Positions 11,816-23,690 of a stretch of DNA of 64,000 nucleotides are shown here, piece by piece. How positions within the stretch are numbered: the stretch's first letter is position 1; each line of letters starts with the position of its first letter. The position numbers and the translations under genes were made by a program. The notes beneath the pieces are model-generated. The model saw nothing but the letters and a program-made list of their open reading frames with translations. It had not been told where the DNA came from and made no database searches. The stretch comes from Lindgomyces ingoldianus (taxonomy: Eukaryota; Ascomycota; Dothideomycetes; Pleosporales; Lindgomycetaceae), in assembly GCF_010093535.1 (NCBI RefSeq), contig NW_022985200.1, positions 355,871 through 419,870 of the forward strand, written 5' to 3'.

Positions 11816-13017
11816 GCGGTAAAGTTGCATGCTCTTTGGAAGGACCATTTAGGGTAAGCCGTGCTGCAGACGCGGTAAGCATTACCGGGGCTCATAACTC
11901 ATTCGGAGGGACCTCGGCTCTCTGCCTTTCTTACCTCTCGGTTCCCGGGTTCACGGCGGTTCAGCATCCGCATCGTGGTAGAGGATTGGTGTTGGGGTTC
12001 TCATGATGGCTTCTGACAGCCAACAGACTTCATTGCATCTCCGTAGTTGATTCGAGGACGTGGACATTAGTAAACGTAAACGGATTCATGCAATCTTCTT
12101 TGAAAGCGTGGTGACGATGCTGTCGTTGTGGCTGACTCGCTGTTCGACGGCACTGATTCACTAGTCGGAATGTCGCCTTGGCCAGTTCCGAGACTCCGCA
12201 CGGCACCACGCTCAGCCAATCCCAGCGCAGAGATTAATCGAGGGGCTGGGGCTTGCCTTAGTCAGGCTTCCCCGGATCTATCAAGGTGGGCGGCGTTCAT
12301 GAATCACGTCTCACCCAAAGACGCTTCACCAACGTTAACGGACATCCAGACCCATGGCATGGGAGAATGCCATCGCCGGCTACGGCTATGATTGGGCTTC
12401 GTCGCTTCTCAGTCTCCTTTGCCACCTGGACCTGTGACCCCCTCCCAAGCCTCCCTGTGACCTTTTTGGGACGCGAGTTGACGTACTGCATGCCCAACGA
12501 GACGCACCTGTGAACATTGACGTTTGTTCGTATGCCAGGGTTCCCCTCGCGCTCGGAGAGATGGAGAAATATCTCAGCGCACTGCTTCCCGTGCAAATGT
12601 ACTTTGCATCCCTAAGCTTTCTGATTCAGGTCGCCAAACTCCCTTTTGGAGTTTTGTCATTGGCCTCTCCACGTCTCGAAGAACCGTCACGCGGTCCAAG
12701 TTCCGCTCTATCTATGCCTATTGGCCAGCGTACGCCATCCTCCTCTTTGAATCTGCTCATCAGCGGTATCAATGCCCATGTGGAGGTGGGGCCCCGCAGT
12801 CCATGGAACCAGCCCGCCTCTCTCCAACTGCTAGCACCGGTAAGTCCAACAGACCAAGCCTAAGACCGCAAATAGAGCTCTGGAAGACTTATCTGCTTCT
12901 TTTTGACTTCCTGCTGATTCCTTCTCATTCTCCCCAATTGATATCGTTGCCCATATCTACAATCAATTTTTGGTTGCCGCAAGGCCAAGACTGTACTTCT
13001 CACCTACTGTAATACCA
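11816..13017. other. Long 5' region of the Zn2Cys6 regulator
   Basis: Some 1.2 kb without a convincing gene, between the monooxygenase stop and the regulator start. Several upstream ATGs begin short frames (for example near 12510), which may act as uORFs if the leader is long, but none has protein-family character. It is pyrimidine-rich just before 13018. Confidence 0.45.
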
Positions 13018-15938
13018 ATGACCGAGACAATGCCCACTCCTCCAGCTTCCTCGAATGCCAGTGATCAACAAGATTCCCTAGACCTGAAGCCTCCGGCAGA
13101 GGACATACAGTCGCAAGACCAGAATTCGAATCCCCCTCAAAAGCCCCAGAAATCACGTCATAGAGCTTCAGTAGCATGCGCTTCTTGCCGAGATCGCCGA
13201 ATTCGCGTAAGTCCGCTTTTGCCCTGTAGTCAAGCGCTTTCTAACTTTCACAGTGCGTAGTTCCTCCAGGTCAAAAGGAGTGTACACAGTGCAAGCGATC
13301 GGGAGTGGAATGTGTTATCAAGAATGACGATGAGCGAAGGAGGTGAGCATGGTAAATAGAAGAAGCCACAATACCCTAATTGCGCCATAGGCCAATCTCA
13401 AGGGCCTACATGTGCTCACTTACGGAGCGAGTAGCTCTACTAGAAACCATGCTGAAGGAGCGGGGCACTGAGCCACCTCCCGCAAACCATCCCCCAAAGA
13501 CTCGACATGGCCTTCCACAAGATCCCGATCCTTCTCCGACCCGAAAAGCAGTAGAAGGACATAATCAGCAGCAAGAGCAATCCAGCCCGGGAAGCCAGCC
13601 TAGCCCACAAGACGAATTTGTTGACATGGACCACAATGACCAAGATAGCAGTAGCCACCAGGGAGAATGTGACAACGCAGGATCTCCCTCGATACTTTCA
13701 GCGCCGAAGAAGGACGGGATGGTAAGCAGGCTGCTGTCTACTAGAGGACATTTAAGCTTCGACCAACTGAGCGGCCGACTACGGTATTTTGGCCCCACAA
13801 CAAATTGCCACGTTCATTCGGAACTCGGAAACCCTATGGACATGCAACCAGAGTCCACAGAACAAGCTAGGAGAGCCGAAAAGATAATCAGGTCTCTGCC
13901 CATGGAAACCTACGATTATCTGATGGACTTGTTCTGGCAGTGTTATAACCCGGTAATCCATGTACTACACCAAGAAGCGTTCAATGAGGATCATGAAGCC
14001 GCTCGAACTCAGTTCTACTCTGGATTTCTCCATGTTTGCGTGCTAGCCATGGGTTTCAGATATGCGGTCAAGGAACGACCCGACATTCAGAAGATTTCTC
14101 TTCCCAGTATGGAGAGCACACTTCACCGGGAGGCAAAGTATATGCTAGATCATGAGCTTGAGAGACCAGGAGGGATCCCATCAGTAGTAGCTCTCCTACT
14201 ACTTGGGGATCTGGAATGTGGAGGTAAGAGCATCCAGCTATTTCCAGAAACTTAGGACTAAACTTGACATAGTTGGCCGGGACAATCTGGGCTGGCTATA
14301 TGGAGGCCTCGCAGTCAGACTTGCCTTTGATATTGGGTACGATTACAAGTTCCGTATTCCTTAGGCTGGTACTTATTATGGATTTAATAGGCTTCACCTT
14401 GATACTAGATCATCTGGTCTTCCCGAACGCGAGGTGGAGATTCGACAAATGACATTGTGGGCGTGTGTTATTTATGATAAGTGAGTTTTCAACGCTCCCC
14501 GGGGCCTTGCGCATGCTAAAAAAAAATAATTCACAGGTACTGGGCCCTCTTCCTCGGACGACCGACAAGTATGAAAAGTGCCGATCTTGAGATATATTCC
14601 CTTTCCAAACAGTTCGAACGTCTCGGGACATGTCGCCCGGCTGGGCTTGAGAAGAGCATGGAGACACAAATATATGAAGCACTGCTCGATCTCATGGAAC
14701 TGGCAGGCAAAATTACGGAGAACATGGATCCTCGATCGCAAAGTCCGGATTCAGCTATCAATCGGAATCAGTATCTCCGCATGGCTGCACTTGACCGGGA
14801 GTTCAGCCACTGGTATGCGAGGCTGCCAGAACCGCTTCGCTGGACACCAGCCAATATCGCTGCGGCGCCTTTTTCTTTCTTTTTATTGCATCAGCAATAC
14901 CACTCCTCTCTAATTCTTCTCCACCGGCCATTTGCCATGTACGAAGACCACGGCCATCAAAACTACGAAGGTAGTGGTCCGGATGATCACTTTTCTGCTC
15001 TGTCTCGGACAGTCTGCACCAAGCACGCCATTAGGGTGGCAAGGATTTTCTGGCAACACCGTCAGCGTTTCGACACTAGACAGATCTTCATCACAGGCCT
15101 TCAACATGCGGGGACCGCAGCTACTGCTCTCGTGGCGGCTCTCGCATTCATAAAAGACCCCGCTGACCGAAGCAACAACATGCAATACCTCGAATGCCTG
15201 TCGGCTGCTCTACAAGATATGGCGTATACATACCAGCCTGCAGAACGCATGTCTACTGTTCTACGAGCAGTTATGGTGGAACTACGAGGCGGGCCTGTCG
15301 AGAACAACTTCAAGCTCTATAAACCAAAATCAGCACTCGTACCCGCTCGCCGCGGCTCTACAAATGATACATCCGATCCACCCATGTTCAAGCGTCGACA
15401 AACCTCTCGTCCGCGAGAAAATACCGGCAGTGCCAAGAAGAACCGTTCAACCAGCATGAGTACCAGCATCACCAACATAGATCTCTCCATCAAGCCTCCT
15501 CCACCTCCCCACCGCTTCGATGCCGAAACTGAGCGCTCGGACGGCTTCATCATGGTAACACCTCGCTCTGAAATCTCCTCCTGGCCCAACCTCGAAACGC
15601 CCATCGACGCCCCTCTCACCACCCCCTCTACACTCAGCACGTCCGGCCCTCGAAATGCCTGGATGGGTGCCGAACTCGATCCCTTAGACAGTATCTCACA
15701 GCTTGCCAATGCGCATTTCCCTACAGAGATGCAAGCATTGGAAGCAGGTACCGGAGAGAACATGAGCCATCTGGATTATATGAACCTGGGAGATGGGAAT
15801 GAGTGGAGTAGGGAGTGGAATGCCCAGGGAGGTGCGAGTGTTGGGAGCGATTTGGATGGGTTCCCACCGCAGAGCAATGGCGGCTTTGGAGTTGGAGCGT
15901 TTGGAGGGGAGAGGTTTGGGGGTATGTTGTCCGGGTGA
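13018..15938 (+). CDS. Zn2Cys6 fungal-specific transcription factor
   Basis: Six exons: 13018-13206, 13254-13342, 13391-14223, 14273-14336, 14391-14480 and 14537-15938, giving 888 residues. The Gal4-type cluster is split by the first intron and joins as C54-x2-C57-x6-C64-x8-C73-x2-C76-x6-C83, followed by a short linker and a TERVALLE coiled-coil-like dimer region. The middle holds a fungal transcription factor homology region, with LAFDIGLHLD and DKYWALFLGRPTS each assembled across splice sites, a layout often annotated as nirA-like. The tail is rich in Ser, Pro and Gly. It is the natural candidate regulator of the 0.8-11.8 kb cluster by position, but this is inference; it could instead control unrelated genes. 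Confidence 0.9.
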
Positions 15939-16226
15939 CTAGAGGGGTTTGTTGGAGAGGCGGAGACGGTGTTGAAGAAGGCATACAGAGCCTGTTGAGG
16001 ACATGTTATGAATAGTTTTGGTGTATTTACTAAGGTAAAGTTTGGGGTCCGCTAGGTACGCAGGTGTTTTGCCCATTAAGAAAAGCAGATGTCACTGAGG
16101 CGCTTCGGAGTAGGGGGCGTTTGCGTGATATCCTGGACACTAGTATTGATTCGTCTATTCAAATTGGAAAGGAGAAAGATAGAGGGATGCTAAGATGCTG
16201 TGATGGTGAAAGGGATGATGTAGATT

Positions 16227-16967
16227 TCATGGGCACTTCGGCCCTATTTCTCCAACACACTCGCTAGGTTCAACCCCACGACCCTGTCCCAACAACGGTC
16301 TGGTCCCCACTGAATACGACTTTTTGTTCGTCTTCACTTCAGCTACTAGAGCCTCGAGCAGAGGCGAGGATTTCAACACGGAGGGGTAAGCATCGAACTC
16401 GACCTCCGAAATGGAGGGCAACTGTGCCAACAAGCCCCTGAGCAGATTCACACTGAATTCTGTGTAAAAGCCTGACCCGACACGGAAGCCCTCGAAGATG
16501 GGGTCAGATGCGGGATCGCACTCGACAAAAATGCGCAACAGCCGCACCTTTGTCGCATCGCGCAGTCCATGCCGCCCATCAGTGATCCACCCTCTCGGGG
16601 GTTGAGTCCAGCCAGGGCCGAGCCTCAGCTCTAGCCTGGTGATAACAGCCCGGTATCGCGGAGAGAGGCGCGCGAGGAGTGGTGCGTTGGTGTGGAAGAA
16701 GCGGCCATGGATGGGGAAGGTGCGAAAGGTGTTACGCCCATAGAAGACTCGATATGCCTCTTCATGCGTGCGGTGACTCACGAGGAAGAGCCGCAAAGAG
16801 GGGGCCACGGCACGCGCGTTCGCAGGGTCGAGATCGAGGGTCTTTGGGATTATCAGGATGAGCTCATAGACTCGCAATCGCAACTCGTAGGGAAGGTTGA
16901 GAAATCGAAAGGCGCTCGTTGCATTAGCGGCCTGCCCGTCCTGTCTATTCATGGCGTAGAGTGGCAT
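16227..16967 (-). CDS. 2EXR/F-box-like protein, function unknown
   Basis: Single exon, 246 residues. The N-terminal third has FLNLPYELRLRVYELIL, the leucine/proline start shared by F-box and fungal 2EXR proteins, followed by LRLFLVSHRTHEEAYRVFYG, the second conserved part. The rest has no motif that I recognise. These are large, fast-evolving fungal families without known enzymatic activity; an F-box would recruit substrates to an SCF ubiquitin ligase. It faces the regulator gene tail to tail with 288 bp between. The start at 16967 is the first ATG; MNRQDG five codons later is an alternative. Confidence 0.7.
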   Translation of the reverse strand: MPLYAMNRQDGQAANATSAFRFLNLPYELRLRVYELILIIPKTLDLDPANARAVAPSLRLFLVSHRTHEEAYRVFYGRNTFRTFPIHGRFFHTNAPLLARLSPRYRAVITRLELRLGPGWTQPPRGWITDGRHGLRDATKVRLLRIFVECDPASDPIFEGFRVGSGFYTEFSVNLLRGLLAQLPSISEVEFDAYPSVLKSSPLLEALVAEVKTNKKSYSVGTRPLLGQGRGVEPSECVGEIGPKCP

Positions 16968-19772
16968 ATCCTCTCTGAAGGAAGCACAGAGGCTGCTTCA
17001 GAGGCGCTTCAAATATCCATGGTGAGCCGTGAGCGTTAATCGAAGTGTTGTGCGCGCTACAAAGTATGTATCGGTGCTACGGGACTGAGTCCGCCCATGA
17101 AAGAGGGCCAGCAGTTCTTGGGAGCAGAGATTCACTCTCCCCAGCTAATACAACTTCAAGCCCATAAAAAAGTGGATTTCAAGTCAAATTGATTCTGGGT
17201 GTCAACTTTCATGAGGAGAAAAAGAAAGAAGAGGCTCGGTCAAATCGGAAAATCTTTTCGTGTTTTCAGTAGGCTGACTAAGTCCCGTCTGTTTTGCCGA
17301 GCTCCGAGCTGCTGATTCTCGTGCTCGTTACTGTCAACATGCATCTATCCGCATGCCTTGGTGCAACCACACTGATAGTTCCATTTGGGTGACTGCATGT
17401 CACCTCACTCGGCGGAGCATGAGGCCTGATTTACGGCAGACACCTGTATACTCTTGACCCTCTGCTGCATTGTAGTAGTTGGTTTGGTAGACCCAGACTT
17501 CCCTGCAAATGTTAGCGTGGGACCCATGTGCGCAGTAGAAAAGATAGTTGGAGAACCTGGAGGACTTGAAGACTTCATGCTGGTATTTGTTATCTCTCTA
17601 TTTACAGCCTTCTTTATTCTTTACCTTAATTGCTCGTCCAAGTAATCTTTCACAGCGCGGTGTGGTTCATTGGCCCCTACAACATGAGCGTGGAAGAACT
17701 TTGAAAGCAGCCAGAGGCTCTTCAACGCTCCCACGAGCTTTTTTAAGCGTTTCTGATAGCGTCCGACCCGCCCGAGTCCGTTCAGGACTGGCAGGGATAC
17801 ATGAACTTGAAGTAGTTTCCGCGGCTTGCGAAATCATTTTTCATGTATCATTTTGTGCTTTGTAAGAAGATTCTGAAGGTTCTTGTCTAGCTTAACTGCT
17901 GCTTGAACTATGTAATCAACTGCTTATGCCGCGATAGTCAGATTTCTTCGAGTCTAGACTTGCGGGGGGATAATTCCCACGATCCCCATATGACATGAGA
18001 GAACACCCCGATATTATTCTACCTTCCTCCTCTTACTAATGAGTAGTTCAGCTAAGTGGGAGGACTAGCACGCGGCATTGCAACTCTCAAGGTGCCAAAA
18101 ACTCACCCAACATTAGCCATATAACTGGAAGGATACTGGGGTATGAGGACGTATAAAGTGACCAGTATAGCTGTTCAGTTGATTCTAAGTCCGCACATCG
18201 TCATTTCTAGTGAAGGAGGTCCTAGACCACTAGAGAACCTCCAGAAGTCACCTACGGTCGCGCATCACACATCACCCTAGAACATCTCAGCCCGTTACTT
18301 CCTTTGGAGGGCTCCAAGAAACACCAAATTAGGGGCATCTGCTAGAAAGCTTGTTCTTGGAGCTTGAAGGAGATCTACATGACGCATACTCGCACACCAA
18401 AGCTGCTTGGACGCCTCAGCGCGTGACATGAGAAATCGGCTGTGGTGATTCTATACGGCATGATAACGATCTGGGTTCGGGCTGGAAATGTGGAACGATT
18501 GTGTTGATCGGTTGTGTGACAGTTTTTAATGGCGACTGTTTTGACGAGTCGGCAAGCTTGTTGGCAGCACTCTTAACCATGCATCGGAAACCTTGGATCG
18601 GGATGTGTGAAAGACATGGGATGATAACAGCTTAACTACTTTCTAGGTTTATTGGAGGCCCAGATCAATTGCTTTCGTCTCTGCAGAGAAATATGGAGAG
18701 AAATATGGATTCAAGAATTGATGGTTGTATTGCCCTTCCTACTCTACTCTTTTAAATGGTGAGATACAAAACGAGTGGACCAAACGCGGCCAAGAACATC
18801 TGAACAGGGGATGCTACATAACGAAGAGGGCCGTGAGAGCCCTGTGAATCTGTCTGTCGAATCAATGTACGACTTCCCAGTTGAGTGCTCTCACGATAAA
18901 GAGCATAGATGTCGCAATGGGTTGAAGTTGTTTTCGGGGCTGGCAAATGCCAGTCCAAATAATCTGAAGGCAAAGGATACCCACAGAGTGCTTAGGCTTA
19001 TATTCAGAGGACTTAATAACATATCATGCTGCTAAAGGCCTAACGAGCGGTGGCAGTTTCACGCAACTGACCGCTTTCTCCGACCTAACACCCCACGTCA
19101 CTGCCCTCCTAAAGCCGATCTATTGGCATTGGAGGAAGGAGCCACTCGGAACTTTTCTCAACTCTTTCAGCAGAGACACCTCTCTTCTCTGGGTCTTTGC
19201 AGCTGAAGGGAGATAGAAGGCATTGACACACGACGTATGTGCACGAGGAACAACGCGGAGCACTTAAATACTCGATGCCTAAGTCCGGAGTCAGCTGCAA
19301 TGGATTTCTTCTTTTCGATTTGTACCGAATGCTACATACTTGTGCAGTAGCGCAGGGTACTTGACTAGTCGTAGTTAACAGCCGTGGAAGATATAGTGAG
19401 TTACTGGTTAGGGACAAAACCGAAGCGCTTTCTTCTTTATAAGCAAGGAAGAAACCCCTTGTCGCACACTCAGAAACGGTGTCTTGTGAACCGTGGTGGA
19501 TGGCGTGGGCTCCCCTTGGACATCCCTCAAATGTCATGCCATTCTCTACTATGTTGTGGAATAGATACTTGTCTAAGCTGGAGAAATTTGGAGTAGATAA
19601 TACATAGTGAGAAACTAGGTAGCAAGTGCTACGCATGTAGTACGTCGTAGAAGTCTAAACAGGGGTGTCGGCGCAGAACAGGTAGTGAGATAACATTACA
19701 TAAATTAGAGCCAGCAAATACTCAAGATTATAACCTGAGGTGGCTTCATACTTTTAGTTCTTCCAACGCCTA
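16968..19772. other. Gene-poor 2.8-kb region
   Basis: No supported gene. The longest frame (19109-19636, minus) has no family features and poor composition. The stretch 17,450-18,700 is relatively rich in A/T and in stop codons on both strands. I see no tRNA or transposon ends, though weak relics cannot be excluded by eye. Confidence 0.5.
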
Positions 19773-21053
19773 CTATGGGCTCTCTGCGTCCTCCTGATTC
19801 ATTGGCGCCAAGCTGTCGACTTCGCTCGCCGCGTCGTCGATAAACGGCAAGCGATCTAATTCCACATGATTCTCATCTAACTCTTTTCTTATAAGCCGCT
19901 GATGCGGGCCTTGTAGATACTTAATCGCAATAGGGAACAACTCCCTGCTGCTCGCCACGTCCTCATCCTTGTATTGCTTGAGCTCTTCGGACTTGCTATC
20001 TTCCATCTTCCTGAACGCCACGGCGGTGCGGAGATATATTAGCCCCACATCAAACGCCCCGACGAATTGGGCAAGGAAGTCCTCGAACTCCGTGTCCATG
20101 GCTTCGCGCATGATTTTGATACTCCGCAGTCCCCAAAAGGCAGCTTCTTCCCACTGCTGGCGCTTGAGGTATGCGTTGATGGTGCGGGACACAAGCTTGA
20201 TGCGCAGGATGATGCGCACCGTGATTCCGGTCTGCCCGCTGTAGCGCCCGGACTCAATGGCGGAATGGAAGAAGTTGTCTGCGAGCACGCGACGAGTGCG
20301 GCCGTCGACGATGATGTGGATGGCGTGCAGGGCCTTGACATAGAGCTGGAGGGCTTGGTCAGGGCGGCCTTCTGCCATTGCGCGGTCGCCCGACTCCATG
20401 AAGGCGGTGCTCCTTTCACAGCATGCCTGAACGCTGTCGTACGGTATTGCCATGCGTCGCTCTAACTCTAGCTTTACGCCCTCGTCATAGCCTTGCACCT
20501 CGACTTCATACAGCCCCTTTACGTTCTCGAACGGCAGCAGGAGCCGCTTCTGTAGTACAATCGGTATCGGCTTGGGATCCGCGGAGTAGTAGGGGTCTTG
20601 TAGCACGAAGGTGACGCGGAGATGTTCATTTAGATTGGGCCAGTTGAGCGCCGAGTAGTACCACACTTGGGCAAACAGATGTAGGTCATCGACCAGGATG
20701 ATGATTGCGTGGAGATCATCGAGGGCGGGGGCATTGATGGAGATGAGCCCGTGGTGATACCGGAACAGGTCCCTGTTTGCCGCAGCGACAATGGGCACAA
20801 AATTGTCATGTGCAATGTGCTTGACGGCTTCCGACCACGGCGTCTCGATGCGCACGAAGACATTCCGCCGGCGGAAGACGGTTTGCGCCTCTGTGTACAC
20901 TTGCTTACTGACCCGGTACAGACTGAATTCGAACTTGTACTGTACACCTCCGAGCTCTCCGGGTGAGAGTCGAGATGCGGGGTCGAAATAGTAGGAATAA
21001 ATCTCCTCCCGCAGCTCGAGGGGAAGCTGCAGGAAGGGGCATGTGTCAGACAT
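19773..21053 (-). CDS. 2EXR-domain protein with helical repeat C-terminus
   Basis: Single exon, 426 residues. It opens with FLQLPLELREEIYSYYF and continues with LYRVSKQVYTEAQTVFRRRNVF, the two conserved blocks of the fungal 2EXR family. From about residue 210 the sequence becomes helical with TPR-like spacing (GDRAMAEGRPDQALQLYVKALHAI and similar), which suggests a protein-interaction scaffold. No catalytic motif is visible and no function can be named. It is divergent from nothing obvious; the next gene to the right ends tail-first at 21480. Confidence 0.8.
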   Translation of the reverse strand: MSDTCPFLQLPLELREEIYSYYFDPASRLSPGELGGVQYKFEFSLYRVSKQVYTEAQTVFRRRNVFVRIETPWSEAVKHIAHDNFVPIVAAANRDLFRYHHGLISINAPALDDLHAIIILVDDLHLFAQVWYYSALNWPNLNEHLRVTFVLQDPYYSADPKPIPIVLQKRLLLPFENVKGLYEVEVQGYDEGVKLELERRMAIPYDSVQACCERSTAFMESGDRAMAEGRPDQALQLYVKALHAIHIIVDGRTRRVLADNFFHSAIESGRYSGQTGITVRIILRIKLVSRTINAYLKRQQWEEAAFWGLRSIKIMREAMDTEFEDFLAQFVGAFDVGLIYLRTAVAFRKMEDSKSEELKQYKDEDVASSRELFPIAIKYLQGPHQRLIRKELDENHVELDRLPFIDDAASEVDSLAPMNQEDAESP

Positions 21054-21479
21054 TGCAGAGTGAGGTTCCTGGGGATTAGATTATCTGAGAGTAGAGGAGA
21101 GAAGAGGGATGCGGTTAGGTAGCGAAAGTTGACCAACTCAAGACGTTATTTAATGTGAAACGTCACGAACACATGAGCTTCGTGCTCGACCCCACTAGCC
21201 AGAATGGGATAGCTCCGAGGTTCGCTTCAATTCACCGGTCGTCGTTTGGACCTTCTACCTTCGTCCACGTCTATCGAACGCGCTGTTTATTCGCAGCATA
21301 TCTTACAGAGAACGTCCAACAAACCCAATGCAGACCTGCATGCCGCTCATGTGCCGCCCATATGCCCATGCAAATCAACCCTAAGCTTTACTCAAGAGTG
21401 GAAACGGCTTGTTTTTACATCCCAACAACTCCCATGGCCGCTGGTCCCAACACCTATCCTACGCTCTGCTCTCCTGCTT
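21054..21479. other. Intergenic region, nothing recognised
   Basis: Upstream region of the 2EXR protein gene and 3' flank of TIM50. Open frames here are shadows or non-coding; no repeat or RNA seen. Confidence 0.5.
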
Positions 21480-23249
21480 CTATTTCTGCGGTGGCCCTCC
21501 AAACCATCCAAACATGCCCGTCTTCATGCTCTTCATCTGCTCCTCCTGAAACCGCTTCTCTTCCTCAGCCATCTCCTTCAGCCACTTCTCTCCGTTTTCG
21601 CGAATCTCCTTCTCCATTGCTTCGTACTGCTTTAGGCCTCGTTCTCGGAATTGATCGCTGAGCATCTTCCCCTGCTCAAAGCCTTCGGCGACACTCTGGT
21701 CACCAAGGGCCAGGCCGCCCCCCTGTGGCTTCATGCCCAGTGCGCCCATCAGCCAGCTGCCTGCGCTGTGCTTGGGCTTCTTTGCCCGCTCCTCAGCGAG
21801 CTGCTTGTTGAAGGCATCGCGCGCCTTTGTTTCTCTCCGTGCAAATTCAGTGGCTATATCCTTGCCTTCAAAAGACTTGATCGCCGTGCGCACATCACTG
21901 ACGCCCATCATAGCGAGATACTCGAGGAAAGGGATCAGAGCTACAAGGCCCTTGTCGCCAGCTTGGCCTGTCCACTTAGGAAGAACGATGGCATTCTCGG
22001 GTTGTAGTTTGACGTGGGCGGGGTTGGTGTCGATGATAATGGTTTTCGAGAGATCGCGGTTCAAGCATGATAGATCCTGTTATTATCAGCAGTCTTGTCT
22101 TGTCCATCCTCGGAGTGAGCCTACCTTGACGTACTCGCCCTTTTCGTATCGCGTGGCTTCGCGGAACAATGGCCACATAACGATACGGAAAGGATCGAGT
22201 TTTCGGATAATTGGATCGGCGTCTGTAGAGCGGACTGACGTGAAGATGACGAGTTCGTAGTACTGGCTCAGGTATCGCAGGAAGTAGTCTACGCCCGGTC
22301 GTTTGGCGGTTCGCCAGCCGTGCTCCCTAGTCCATTCCGAGTGGATTAATAGGTCTTCTAGGCTGAGGACCAAAGTCAGTGGGGGAGCGGGATCCATATC
22401 CGGGAGCAGCTTGGGGAAAGTTGGTTCCGTGTAGTAACCCATCTGGCTGTTCAGGCGGGCACGCGCACGGGTGTATATTTGCCCCAACCCCCAGCCAGAC
22501 GGCGCGTCTGGGTGTGCTGCTTCTTCTTCGGCCGTCTCCCAGTCTCGCCCTAGGTAGACGGCACCCAGCGCCGCAAACAGCACAGCAGACATGTAAGACC
22601 AATTGGCCACACGATTGCGCCTCCTATCAACACTGGTCTCGTAGGCTGATTTTGGCAGCTCGCCGCTCTCTCGGCTTGCCCCGCTTCCATGCCCGCCTGG
22701 CTCTTTACCTGGGTCTTCGGTGATGTTGATGGGGTGGTGGGCTTTGGTCCGGTCCTTAGCCTCAGCTTCTCCAAATTCGGCATCAAATGTGGAGGGAATG
22801 CCCTGCCGTAGGTCGGGGAGGGGTTTTTGTGTTGGACCAGGGCTTTCGGTTGTGGGGTCTGTGTTTTGCGGTGGTGACTGCGGTCCGGAGAACTCCTCTT
22901 GCCCTGTGGTGTATCCTCTCCGAACACCCCCCTCTCGCTCGATAGCTTCATATATTCCAGGCCCGGCTCCCGCTGACTGTGGCACTGCATTCCGCTCTGG
23001 CCGCGCAGCAGAATCAAATTCTGGGCTTTGCTGGGGATGAACGGAATTGGGGGATTGCGATTTGCTCGTGCCGCTGAAGGTGATGGGACCTGAACGTCTC
23101 CACGTGTGGTTTTGGCCAGAACCATTTGAGGATCGGTTGTTGTCTGAGTATAAGCGTAGCCACTGACATGTCGAGGCTGAGGACGACGATCGAGGCACCG
23201 GCAGCGCAGGCCGATTGCGCACGGCGCGAAAGGCGGCGCGGTGAAGCAT
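21480..23249 (-). CDS. TIM50: TIM50, presequence receptor of the TIM23 mitochondrial import complex
   Basis: Two exons on the minus strand, 23249-22125 and 22076-21480, with a 48-bp intron (GTAGGC donor, CAG acceptor), giving 573 residues. The N-terminus is rich in Arg and Ser with no acidic residues, a mitochondrial presequence. A single membrane segment lies at about 214-234, followed by an FCP1-like phosphatase fold in the intermembrane space. As in other fungal Tim50 proteins the catalytic DxDxT is replaced: LVLSLEDLLIHSEW starts at about residue 293. Tim50 hands presequences from TOM to the TIM23 channel. The low-complexity segment between presequence and membrane anchor is long. The C-terminus is highly charged with a coiled-coil flavour. 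It is divergent from the EDEM gene. Confidence 0.93.
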
Positions 23250-23431
23250 TGCGGGCTGGGGAGATATGTGATTAAGTGCAGACTACAAAATGGGGGTAGC
23301 GTGAGAATACATCGATGGGAAAGAAGGTGCCGTTCTGACTGTGGGTGTGATCTTTCGATGCTGGACGAAATGATGAAAGCCCAAAACTGCATCCACCGGG
23401 CCGAGTTTTTCCCGACCCGCTGCCCATTCGC

Positions 23432-23672
23432 CTGTTTCCGTCATAAGGAAAGGTGGACTTTGCAGGGACATCGCCGCGCTTGTTCTTTCCGCCGTGTCAT
23501 TTCCAGTGCAAGAACATTCCCACCACCACTCTCATTCTTTCCTCGGTGGATGTGATAGGGAAAGAACACTTCGACTACCGCCCTCCGTTCTTTCCTAGCG
23601 GCCTTTGCAGGGAAAGGGCCATTCATACCACCGTCCTCCGTTCTTTCCCTGCGGCTAGTCCCATGTCTCCGC
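23432..23672. repeat. Degenerate ~53-bp tandem repeat upstream of the EDEM gene
   Basis: The octamer TTCTTTCC occurs at 23483, 23535, 23588 and 23641, that is, at spacings of 52, 53 and 53 bp, with a weaker copy (CTGTTTCC) at 23432. Neighbouring blocks also repeat, such as TTTGCAGGGA, GGGAAAG and CCTCCG at matching offsets. It spans the promoter or 5' leader between the divergent TIM50 and EDEM genes, ending just before the EDEM start codon. Confidence 0.75.
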
Positions 23673-23690
23673 CCAGAGACGTCCACGGGC

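Noticed and set aside
12510..13012. Overlapping frames of 117 and 162 codons before the Zn2Cys6 gene
   Set aside because: They overlap each other in different frames and lie in the leader of the regulator; at most uORFs.
19109..19636. A 175-codon frame on the minus strand
   Set aside because: No motif, no family feel, no splice support; composition looks non-coding.
21480..23249. TIM50 as an active phosphatase
   Set aside because: The DxDxT motif is replaced by SLEDL, as in other fungal Tim50 proteins, so it is not unusual and not a phosphatase claim.
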